Positions 51,640 through 59,309 of a stretch of 64,000 bases of DNA are shown here, piece by piece. The notes beneath the pieces are model-generated. The model saw only the letters and a list, made by a program, of their open reading frames with translations, had not been told where the DNA came from and searched no databases. The stretch lies in contig CAVYNE010000030.1 in assembly GCA_963769715.1 (NCBI GenBank), positions 248,001 to 312,000 of the forward strand, written 5' to 3'. Numbering within the stretch: position 1 is the first letter of the stretch; each line of letters starts with the position of its first letter. The DNA is from Palsa-504 sp963769715 (GTDB taxonomy: Bacteria; Actinomycetota; Actinomycetes; Streptosporangiales; Streptosporangiaceae). The position numbers and the translations under genes were made by a program.

Positions 51640-54288
51640 ATGGGACGAGTGGTGGTAGAGAGCGCAGCCGTCGAGCACGGCGCCTCTCGAGACCCGCAGT
51701 TCGCGCTGACGAAGTTCAGGCCGCCGACGTTGCCCGCCACGCTGGTCATAAGGTCCGAGCTGCATGACCGGCTGACCGCAGGGGCGGGCCGGCGGCTGAC
51801 AGTTGTCGTGGGGTCGGCCGGGGCGGGCAAGAGCGTGCTGCTGGCGGACTGGGCGGCGGCACGACCACCTGGGGTTACGTCCTGGCTGTCCTGCCATGGC
51901 GCCGACATCAACGCGGTCCGGTTCTGGGCCGGGTTCATCGACGCCCCTCGTGTCGTTGACCCGGAGTTCGGCGCCGATGCCGCCGACCTGCTGGCGATGG
52001 ACGGGCAGATCTCAGCTGATGTCATCGCGTCGATCGCCAACGATGCCGCCAGGCTGCCCGCAGGGTCGGCGATCATCGTGGACGACTTCCATATCGCGGC
52101 GTCAGCGGTATCAAGGACCATGACCGAACTGGTCGAGTGCTGGCCGGCGAAGAGCGCCCAGCTGGTGCTGGCCAGCCGTTATGACCCTCCGCTGCGGCTG
52201 CACCGGATGCGGATGTCCGGTGAGCTGTGCGAAGTCCGCGATCGTGACCTGTACTTCTCCCTGGCTGACAGCCGCGACCTGCTGGCGAACTTCGGCGTCC
52301 AGCTCTCCGATGCTGACCTGGCGATGCTTCATCAGCGAAGCGAGGGGTGGCCGGCCGCCTTGCAGATGGCAGCGCTGTCGCTGCGCGGTACCACGGACCC
52401 GGCGCGGGTGGCGCATGCGCTGGAGGTCCGCAGCCATACGATCGCCGAGTACTTCATCGCTGAGGTCCTCGACCAGCAGCCGCCGGAGGTGGCGCGGTTC
52501 ATGCTCGACGCGTCCATATTGAGCGTGCTGACCGAAGGCGCGTGCACGGCGATCACCGGCAGGCAGGACGCGGCGGCGCTCCTGCACGGCATTGACACCG
52601 CCCACCTGTTCCTGGTGGCACTTGACGAGGAGCAGACCAGTTTCCGGTACCACCCTCTGGTGCGCCAGATACTGCACGCGGAGCTGCGCGCCAGAGACCA
52701 GGGCCGAGAGCACATGCTGCAGCTACGGGCGGCCGAATGGTACGAGTCAGCGGGTGACACCAGGCGCGCCGCCCGCCACTTCCTGGCGGCGCGGCAGGCC
52801 TACCGGGCCCTGGCTCTCCTACGGGACCGGGTCGTGGCCGACTTCCTGCAAGACCCCGGGCTACCTCCACCGCCGGACCTCAGCACGGTCGATCCCACGC
52901 TGCTCGTGGATGTCCCCGACGAGCTGCTGGGGCTGGCCGCCGACCTGCTGCTGTCGGGTGAGACGACCGGCGGTAGCCAGTACCTCGACCTGCTCGAGCG
53001 GGCCCGGCCGTCGATCCCGCCTGACTCGAGGCTGGCGGCCCGGTACGCGGCGATACAGTCATTCCGCTACGCCGTGATCGGCCAGCTGGACAAGGCCGTC
53101 GACGCAGCCATGAGAGCTCGGGGCATCCAGGAGCAGACGCAGCTCACCGACGAGTGGAACGCCGCCGTCCCGTTGATCCTCCTGCGCGTCTATCCATGCC
53201 TGGATGACCTCGGCGCAGTTGAGCGCGAGGCAGCCGCAGCCCTGGCGATACCTGCACTCCCCGAACCGGCCAAGCTGGTGCTGGTGCCCGGCGCCCTGGC
53301 GCTAGCACGGCTCGAGTCCGGTCACCTGGACGAGGCCGCTGATGCCGCCAAGGCCGCCGAAGCCGACGCGCGGCGGCTGGGATTCGAGCGGCATTTCTTC
53401 GCCGTAGATCACCTGCGCGCGCTGGCCGGCCTCGCAATCGAGCGGCGCGACCTCGACGCCGCCGAGCACCTCGCCGAGCAGACACTATTGATATCGGAGC
53501 GGCGCCGGCCCCTCTTCGAGTTCCTGGCGCTGCTGGACCGGGCCCGGATCTGGGCCGCCCGCGGGAAGCCCCGCGAGGCGCTGGCCACGATCGAGTCGGC
53601 GCGGCTAGTCCTACCCGGGGCAAGCTCGGCGCTGCTGACCCGAGCCGATGAGCAGGAGGCGCTGCTGCGCCTGTCACTCGGCGACCTGCGCTCCCCGTCC
53701 AAGCTGGCCAGCCGGCTGCCCGCCACCCGCCGCGACTTGCTCCGGGCCAGGATCGCACTGGCCGCCGGTGATCACCGCACCGCACAGGAACACCTGCAGG
53801 CGGCGGCCCTTGGCGACCTGACGCCACGCGCCGCGCTGGTAGTCCAGATACTGCTGGCGGCCGCCGCTATCGAGCGAGACGACCCCTTGGCCGCGAGCAT
53901 CCTGGGAGGCGCCCTCCACAGCGCCCGGGACCAGGGCTTCCTCAACACCGTCATCACCACCGCACCACAGGTGACTAGCTACCTGGTCGAGCATGCGGCC
54001 CAGCTGCTGCCTGACCAGTTCGTCGAACAGCTGATCGCCGCGGCTCTCGAGGTGCGCGCCACCGAGGCCGGCGCCTGCCGGCCCGGCCATTTGCTGGCCG
54101 AGCCCCTGACCGCTGCCGAGCAGCGCATCCTCATGCTCCTGCCGACCAGCACCTACGTGCAGATCGCCGACATCCTCTACATTTCACGCAATACGGTAAA
54201 AACCCATCTCCGGTCGATCTACCGCAAACTCGGGGCAACCTCACGCTCAGAGGCCCTTCAACGGGCAGTTGACCTGCGCCTCCTCTGA
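51640..54288 (+). CDS. LAL/MalT-type LuxR-family regulator
   Basis: About 882 residues from ATG 51640 (AGCAGGA 8-14 bases upstream); an in-frame start at 51493 would add 49 residues. MalT-like opening FALTKFRPPTLPATLVIRSEL, Walker A GSAGAGKSVLL, Walker B-like IIVDDFHIA, long TPR-like middle, C-terminal LuxR helix-turn-helix (LTAAEQRILMLLPTSTYVQIADIL, SRNTVKTHLRSIYRKLGATSRSEAL). It lies in the middle of the island with the palindrome copies, one of them in its own promoter, making it the best-placed local candidate for the factor that binds the palindrome. That is inference from position only. Confidence 0.92.
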   Translation: MGRVVVESAAVEHGASRDPQFALTKFRPPTLPATLVIRSELHDRLTAGAGRRLTVVVGSAGAGKSVLLADWAAARPPGVTSWLSCHGADINAVRFWAGFIDAPRVVDPEFGADAADLLAMDGQISADVIASIANDAARLPAGSAIIVDDFHIAASAVSRTMTELVECWPAKSAQLVLASRYDPPLRLHRMRMSGELCEVRDRDLYFSLADSRDLLANFGVQLSDADLAMLHQRSEGWPAALQMAALSLRGTTDPARVAHALEVRSHTIAEYFIAEVLDQQPPEVARFMLDASILSVLTEGACTAITGRQDAAALLHGIDTAHLFLVALDEEQTSFRYHPLVRQILHAELRARDQGREHMLQLRAAEWYESAGDTRRAARHFLAARQAYRALALLRDRVVADFLQDPGLPPPPDLSTVDPTLLVDVPDELLGLAADLLLSGETTGGSQYLDLLERARPSIPPDSRLAARYAAIQSFRYAVIGQLDKAVDAAMRARGIQEQTQLTDEWNAAVPLILLRVYPCLDDLGAVEREAAAALAIPALPEPAKLVLVPGALALARLESGHLDEAADAAKAAEADARRLGFERHFFAVDHLRALAGLAIERRDLDAAEHLAEQTLLISERRRPLFEFLALLDRARIWAARGKPREALATIESARLVLPGASSALLTRADEQEALLRLSLGDLRSPSKLASRLPATRRDLLRARIALAAGDHRTAQEHLQAAALGDLTPRAALVVQILLAAAAIERDDPLAASILGGALHSARDQGFLNTVITTAPQVTSYLVEHAAQLLPDQFVEQLIAAALEVRATEAGACRPGHLLAEPLTAAEQRILMLLPTSTYVQIADILYISRNTVKTHLRSIYRKLGATSRSEALQRAVDLRLL

Positions 54289-54329
54289 GCCTCTGCCCGG
54301 TCCTTCCGGGGAGAGGCGTCGCTGCGGAA

Positions 54330-54346
54330 TCACCCTCGGATGGTGA
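54330..54346. promoter_or_regulatory. TCACCC-N5-TGGTGA palindrome (motif copy 8)
   Basis: One mismatch, spacer TCGGA, in the 400-base region after the LAL gene (54289-54688). If it drives a gene, the only candidate is the weak plus-strand frame at 54408. Confidence 0.4.
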
Positions 54347-54407
54347 CAACTGCACCGGACCGCTCGAACAGTAGATTCCCGGCACCGGAACGGCGTACTG
54401 ACACGAC

Positions 54408-54692
54408 GTGGCGGCAGTTCCTCCGCGCCCCGAGCCTCATCAACGAGTACGAGCGGGCCGCATAGAATCCCAGGTCAGCATCAGTGACCGAGTTCTGGAC
54501 CGGTGTGCGCGGTTAATCCGGGCGCGGCCGAGGTGGGCTGCAGCGGTGCCGTTCTTGGTGAAACACCTAGGGTCAGATCCGGCAGTGCACGCCGCCTTAG
54601 CCGCTGACGGTGCCGTAAACCCCGTCCGGGTGCCGAAGCCCATCGCCGATATCGATCGCAATCGGCGACCCTTCGACTTGCCTGGCCATTAG
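54408..54692 (+). CDS. Doubtful small reading frame
   Basis: 94 residues from GTG 54408, no recognised domain and a poor ribosome site. The only support is that palindrome copy 8 lies 62 bases upstream, the spacing seen at other regulon genes, and that no other gene occupies 54289-54688. The segment WAAAVPFLVKHLGSDPAVHAAL could be a helix. It may be a remnant of a larger gene. Confidence 0.25.
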   Translation: MAAVPPRPEPHQRVRAGRIESQVSISDRVLDRCARLIRARPRWAAAVPFLVKHLGSDPAVHAALAADGAVNPVRVPKPIADIDRNRRPFDLPGH

Positions 54693-55222
54693 CCCGCTTG
54701 GCCAGACTTCGCGTCGGCTTCGATGGCGGCGGTGTCGGCCTTCAACGGCCGGGCTTCTACCTTCCTGGCCTTCGTCATCGCCCGCTCGACCTTCGCGCCC
54801 ATGTCGGACACCGCGACCACCACCAGGCCGGCCTGCCCGGCGTCCAGGTGCTCGCCGAGTTCCTTGAGGTCCCGGCGGCTCATGCCGGCTGCGGCGTGAC
54901 CGGCAACCGCGCCGAGGACCGCGCCGCCGCCGGTGGCAACGGCAAGCAGGCCACCGCCGATCGCGGCGAACGGGAATAGCGCCACGACCAGGCCGGTGGC
55001 CAGGCCCACTCCTCCGCCGAGCACACCGCCGACCCGGGTCGGCGTCTCGTGCTTCTTGGTGATCTTGACCTTCCCGTCGGCCCGCCGTTCGACCACCGCA
55101 GCGTCATAGGCGTCGATCAGGCCCTCTTTGGTGTGCAAATCCTTAACCAGGTCGTAGTCGGCGTCAGCATCGCTGACGGAGTTATATACCCCGACATAGG
55201 CCATGAACGTGTCGATTGCCAT
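54689..55222 (-). CDS. DUF1269-type putative membrane protein
   Basis: 177 residues from ATG 55222 behind CGGGAGG. An N-terminal ferredoxin-like part (YVGVYNSVSDADADYDLVKDLH, about 8-55) is followed by a Gly/Ala-rich hydrophobic hairpin (VGGVLGGGVGLATGLVVALFPFAAIGGGLLAVATGGGAVLGAVAGHAAAG, about 64-112) and a C-terminal half with DLKELGEHLDAGQAGLVVVAV. The family is common in actinobacteria and often stress-linked; function unknown. Confidence 0.82.
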   Translation of the reverse strand: MAIDTFMAYVGVYNSVSDADADYDLVKDLHTKEGLIDAYDAAVVERRADGKVKITKKHETPTRVGGVLGGGVGLATGLVVALFPFAAIGGGLLAVATGGGAVLGAVAGHAAAGMSRRDLKELGEHLDAGQAGLVVVAVSDMGAKVERAMTKARKVEARPLKADTAAIEADAKSGQAG

Positions 55223-55392
55223 CGTGGTACCTCCCGTAGCGGAGCCTGCAGGCGAGGCGAAGCTTGACGCGCCGCCCCGGCCACACAATGCTAGCCATCT
55301 TCGCCTACCACCGGCGGACTATGCCGCCCGGGTGAGGGGACGGCGGGAGCCGGTCTCGGCGTCCACGCTCCCGGCCGGCGGGCCTATGATCG

Positions 55393-55803
55393 TCAGTCCT
55401 GGGGACCTGCCCCGGCCAGGCCTCTCGGCGGCCCCGAACGCGCCATCCGCGCGGAGCCCTTAACCGCGCGGCCCTGGCGCTGAGCCTTGCGCTCCAGGCG
55501 CTGAATCTGCCGCTTATCCCAGGCCTGCAGGCGCGCCGTGGTGCTGGCCCGGTTGTCCTGGCCGATCCCTCTCAGCGCCCCCAGCACGATCGCGGCCACG
55601 GCCACCTTCTCATAGAAGCGGCGGCTTCGGAGCACATGACCCACCACGGCCAGCACGACCAGCCCCAGCGCCGCCTGACCGTCAAAGCCCGAGTCCCCCG
55701 GCTGCGCCGCGGACCTGCTGCTGTCCGCCGCGATGGCCAGCGCCGGTCTCCCGGCACCCTGCCCTGATCTTGACATGTCGCCTCCCTGCCCTGATCTTGA
55801 CAT
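55393..55803 (-). CDS. Small membrane-anchored protein with duplicated start region
   Basis: 136 residues from ATG 55803, or 127 from the equivalent ATG 55776: a 27-base tandem duplication copies both the GGAGG ribosome site and the ATG, and each copy is well formed and in frame. One hydrophobic helix (AALGLVVLAVVGHVLRS) is followed by a basic tail (ARLQAWDKRQIQRLERKAQRQGRAVKG). I do not recognise the family. A perfect palindrome copy lies 67 bases upstream of 55803. Confidence 0.65.
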   Translation of the reverse strand: MSRSGQGGDMSRSGQGAGRPALAIAADSSRSAAQPGDSGFDGQAALGLVVLAVVGHVLRSRRFYEKVAVAAIVLGALRGIGQDNRASTTARLQAWDKRQIQRLERKAQRQGRAVKGSARMARSGPPRGLAGAGPQD

Positions 55804-55820
55804 GTCGCCTCCCTGCCCTG
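55757..55820 (-). repeat. 27-base tandem repeat containing ribosome site and start codon
   Basis: Two identical units (55757-55783, 55784-55810) plus 10 bases of a third. On the minus strand each unit reads GGAGGCGACATG followed by TCAAGATCAGGGCAG, so translation can start at two places nine codons apart. Confidence 0.9.
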
Positions 55821-55869
55821 AAGCGCCCGCGCACACCGCCAACGTGCCGCGCGATGAGGCTTCCCTGCA

Positions 55870-55887
55870 TCACCCCCGAGGGGGTGA
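55870..55887. promoter_or_regulatory. TCACCC-N6-GGGTGA palindrome (motif copy 9)
   Basis: Perfect copy, spacer CCGAGG, upstream of the small membrane-anchored protein gene (minus strand). Confidence 0.6.
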
Positions 55888-56035
55888 CCTTTCCTGGGCG
55901 GACGAGGTTCACTCCTCGCCGACGTCGAGGCCCTGATCCGGGTCGGCACCCATCTGCCCGGCGGCATCCCGGACGCGCCGGTTCGCCGCTTCAGCGGGTT
56001 GAAGGCGAAGAATGTCATGATCGACTTGTCCCAGG

Positions 56036-56350
56036 TCAGCCCAGCTTCACCGCCGTCCCGGAGGCGCTCACCATCAGCATGTTGCTCCCCACGGACTCGT
56101 AGTCGACATCAACCCCGACCACCGCGTCGGCGCCCAGCTGGGCCGCCTGCTTCTCCAGCTCGGCCAGCGCATCGCTGACCCCGGAAGCGAGTTCGTTTTC
56201 GTAGGACTTGGCCCGGCCGCCGAAGATATTGCGCACGCCGGCGCTCACGTCCTTGAATGCGTTCACGCCGAGCACGCCCTGGGCGGTGACGATGCCAAGG
56301 TATTCGGTCACGGGGCGGCCCTCGATCCCGGGGGTGGTCGTGATGAGCAT
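56036..56350 (-). CDS. YbjQ/UPF0145-family protein
   Basis: 104 residues from ATG 56350 behind AAGGAGG. TTTPGIEGRPVTEYLGIVTAQGV at the start and AAQLGADAVVGVDVDYESVG in the middle are diagnostic of the YbjQ (heavy-metal-binding domain) family, which forms pentameric rings. Physiological role is unclear. The following 400 bases (56351-56757) hold no supported gene; a CATCAC-N5-GTGATG inverted repeat at about 56667-56683 precedes the YihY gene. Confidence 0.93.
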   Translation of the reverse strand: MLITTTPGIEGRPVTEYLGIVTAQGVLGVNAFKDVSAGVRNIFGGRAKSYENELASGVSDALAELEKQAAQLGADAVVGVDVDYESVGSNMLMVSASGTAVKLG

Positions 56351-56757
56351 GTCCGTTCCTCCTTACTCTCACCTGCGAGCGTGCGGTTCCCATTTGCTGC
56401 CCACAAGGGCCTGGATGCCGCCGGCGCAGATCACCCAGTTCGTTCTCGGCGCAAATAGCCAGGCGGCGACCAGCTCCTCGCGAGATCGGCGGCTAGGGGT
56501 CGTCAACCGGCAGAGCAAGCCAACCACACAGCGTGACGTCACCGGAAGGCTTCCGACGGGTTGCAGCGCCGGACGTTCGCCGATTGGGCCCGCGGCCAGT
56601 TGCGTGTCGTCAACGCGGGCTGAATGCGGTCATCCGGCTCTGCGCGCGCTGCCGCTGGCCTTCCCCATCACCCAGCGTGATGTTGTAACGGCCCGGGCGG
56701 CCGCCGCCCATACCGGGGATGGTGACGTGCCAGGGCGGCGCGGGGCAGGCTGGGCTC

Positions 56758-57781
56758 ATGAACGTGGGAGGCTTGAGCGGCCTGGTGAACCGGATCATCG
56801 CCTGGGCGGACCGCCTGCAGCGCAAGCAAGGCGTGCTGGGGTTCCCCTACGCGGTGGTGAAGAAGTACAGCGACGATGAGGGCGGGGCGGCAGGCGGCGC
56901 TCATCACCTACTACGGATTCCTGAGCATCTTCCCGCTGCTGCTGCTCGGGGTGGCGGTCCTGTCGCGGGTGCTGGCCGCTCACCCGGACTTGCGTCGGCG
57001 GCTGATCGCGGCGATCGTGCCGCAGGCGCTGCGGCCCACGATCGAGCACTCGCCGGCCACTTTGCCGACGTCGACCATTCCGTTCGTTGCCGGACTGATC
57101 GCTTTGCTGTTCTCCGGGACCGGTGTCGTGTTCTCCGCCTACCAGACGCTGAACCATGTGGCAGCGGTCCGGCACCGCTTCCGGGCCGGTTTCGTCCCAC
57201 GGTACGTCCGGGTGTTCGCGATGCTGGCGACGCTGATGGCCGGGGCGCTGGCCACCGGTGCGCTCACGGTGGTGGCCACCGCGCTGCCCGGCCAGCCCGC
57301 GGTGCAACGCGCGGCCGCGGTGCTCGGGTCGGCCCTGGTCGTCTTCGCGGTGCTACTGCTCGGCGCCAAGGTGCTGCTGGCCCGGCCCGCGCCGGTCCGG
57401 GCCCTGTGGCCGGGCGCCATCGTGGGCGCGGCGGCGGTGACGCTGGTGCTCAACGCCGGGGCGCCGCTGCTGGCCAGGCTGGTAGCCAAGGCCGGGCCCG
57501 TCTACGGCAGCTTCGCCACCGTGGCAGGAATGTTCGCCCTGCTCTACCTGGTCGGCCGGGCGCTGGTGTATGCCGCCGAAGTCGCCGCCGTCCGCTATGC
57601 CCGGCTGTGGCCGCGCGCCCTGGACCTGAACCGGCCCACCGAAGCCGATGCCCGCGCGCTGACCCTGCTGGCCCGCGAGCAGGAACGCATCCCCGCCGCC
57701 CGCATTCAGTTCCGCCTCGCCGCGCGAGGCTCCGCGCCCGTACCAGGTGGTTCCCCGCCAGCCAGTGATGGCCCAGGCTAA
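56758..57781 (+). pseudogene. YihY/BrkB-family membrane protein, frameshifted
   Basis: The N-terminal 40 residues (from ATG 56758; LQRKQGVLGFPYAVVKKYSDDEGG) and the rest (QAALITYYGFLSIFPLLLLGVAVLSRV onward, five or six helices) belong to one YihY-type protein but lie in different frames. Removing one G from the GGGG run near 56884-56887 restores ...DDEGG-RQAALITYYGF. As it stands the longest usable frame starts at 56876 and lacks the conserved N-terminal segment. Either a genuine frameshift or a homopolymer base-call error. The family is inner-membrane, formerly mislabelled RNase BN, function unknown. Confidence 0.8.
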
Positions 57782-57830
57782 CGCGGCCACCCCAGCCGCG
57801 AGCCGGCGCCGGCGGTATGGCCGGATCCTC

Positions 57831-58350
57831 CTAGCCGTCGCCGGCTTGGTGACGGCGCAACCGCGTCACGAGGTGGTCCGCTGCTTCGTCAAGGGCGCCC
57901 CTGACCAGCTGCTTGCCCGCGCCGCGACGGTCTTCGATCGCCCGCGAGCTGGGTATCGAAGCCGCGCCGCCCGACGAGCCCATCCTGAACCGGGGGCGGT
58001 TCGTCTGGCTCGTTTCCGCCGGGCTGGTGATGGGGGCAGGCGCCGTCGGCGTGCCCTGCTGGGCCGAACGGGCGCACCCGCAAGAGATCGCGCACACCAT
58101 GGCCGTGGTCACGTTCTCGCTGTATGCCTTGTTCTTCTCGATCGCCACCAGGGACGAGCGCCAGACGGTATTCAGCCTCGACACGTTCTCCGACGCCAAG
58201 TTCGTCATCGCCACCGGCATGTCTATGATGACCCTCCTCCTGACCACCGTCTTCGGACCGCTCGAAGCCTTCCTCAAGACCACGCCCCTCGACGTCCGTC
58301 AGTGGCTGATCTGCCTGGCCGTGTCCTTGTCCATCATCGTAGTCACCCGA
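57831..58350 (+). pseudogene. Internally deleted P-type ATPase remnant
   Basis: One frame (about 57850-57945) reads RHEVVRCFVKGAPDQLLARA, the nucleotide-domain KGAP motif of a P-type ATPase. After the junction another frame (57913-58350) reads PPDEPILNRGRFVWLVSAGLVMGAGAVGV and three more helices, the C-terminal membrane region of such a pump. Phosphorylation site, hinge (TGD.VND) and most of the pump are missing. An intact but different P-type ATPase follows at 59310, so this is not a simple duplicate break. Confidence 0.65.
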
Positions 58351-58396
58351 GATCCGCAAGGCGGGTGCGGCGCAGCAGCGCGGCAAATACCCCGAA

Positions 58397-58414
58397 TCAC
58401 CCTGGGAAGGGTGA
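58397..58414. promoter_or_regulatory. TCACCC-N6-GGGTGA palindrome (motif copy 10)
   Basis: Perfect copy, spacer TGGGAA, 120 bases upstream of the carbamate kinase fragment (58534). It would have driven the arc-type genes when they were intact. Confidence 0.6.
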
Positions 58415-58533
58415 CGATACACCGGAACCGCTCGCCCAGGATCTGGGCACCGGCTCGATGCGGGCCGGACCAGACGGCGGTCACGCGTCACTGCCGGCCG
58501 CCTAGGACCGAGCGATGACGGAGAAGGTCTGAG

Positions 58534-58655
58534 ATGCGGATCGTGATCGCGCTGGGCGGCAATGCGCTGCTGCGCCGGGGCGACCCCATGACCACCGAGG
58601 TCCAGCGCAGGAACATCAGGACCGCGGCCGAGGCGATCGCGCCGCTGGCCGGCGT
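58534..58655 (+). pseudogene. arcC: Carbamate kinase (ArcC) N-terminal fragment
   Basis: From ATG 58534 with a purine-rich site (GGAGAAGG), the first 40 residues RIVIALGGNALLRRGDPM... through NIRTAAEAIAPLAG are the start of a carbamate kinase. Similarity then ends abruptly at a junction with permease sequence in another frame. The full enzyme is about 310 residues. In a working arginine deiminase pathway it makes ATP from carbamoyl phosphate. Confidence 0.72.
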
Positions 58656-59260
58656 TCATCGGCGTCGGGGCGATGGTGGGCGCGGGGATCTTCGCGCTGC
58701 TGGGCGCGGCCAGCGAGGTGGCCGGGGCGGCGGTGTGGCTGTCGTTCCTGATCGCCGGGGTCGTCGCGGGACTGCAGGGGTACTCGTTCGCGAAGCTGGG
58801 CGCCCGGTACCCGCAGGCCCGGGACATCATCTCCAGCGTGGCGCTGACCTTCTTCGCCTTCCTGGGATTCGGCATCATCACCTTCACCGCCAAGGACCTC
58901 GCCAAGCCGTCCCGCCAGCTGCCCAAGGCGATGTTCCTGGCACTGGGCATCGCCACGGTCATCTACGTGGCCATCGCGCTGGGCGTGTTCGGCACGCTGA
59001 CGGTGGCCCTGGTGATGTTCACTACGATCACCGCGGTGCACCTGCGGATCCGCGCCGAGACCGGCGCGAACCTCCTGATGCTGATCCCGGCGATCGTGGC
59101 GGCCGGCGCGGTCTTCGTGACCTTCGTGTTCACCACTTTGATCCACGAGCCCGCCTCGATCGCCACGCTGGCGGGCATCTTGGTACTGAGCGTGGCCCTG
59201 GACTACGGATGGAAACACTTCCGCGACACCAGGACGAAAAATGTCCAGCTCGCGCACTAG
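58656..59260 (+). pseudogene. APC-family permease, mosaic of internal deletions
   Basis: The frame begins inside the first helix (GVGAMVGAGIFALLGAASEVAG), jumps from the helix 2 region (YSFAKLGARYPQ) to helix 6-type sequence (LTFFAFLGFGIITFTAKDLAKPSRQLPKA), and again from VFGTL to later helices (ITAVHLRIRAETGANLLMLIP). Each join keeps the frame. About 195 residues remain of a normal 450-500, so transport is unlikely. Fused directly behind the arcC fragment. It may descend from an arginine/ornithine exchanger, by context only. Confidence 0.65.
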
Positions 59261-59309
59261 GCCAGCCGCGGCGGCGCGGGTGAGCCGCAACCGTCCCGAG
59301 GAGCTCCAG

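Noticed and set aside
56667..56683. CATCAC-N5-GTGATG before the YihY-family gene
   Set aside because: Symmetric, but the arms differ from TCACCC/GGGTGA; possibly a different operator, not enough evidence.
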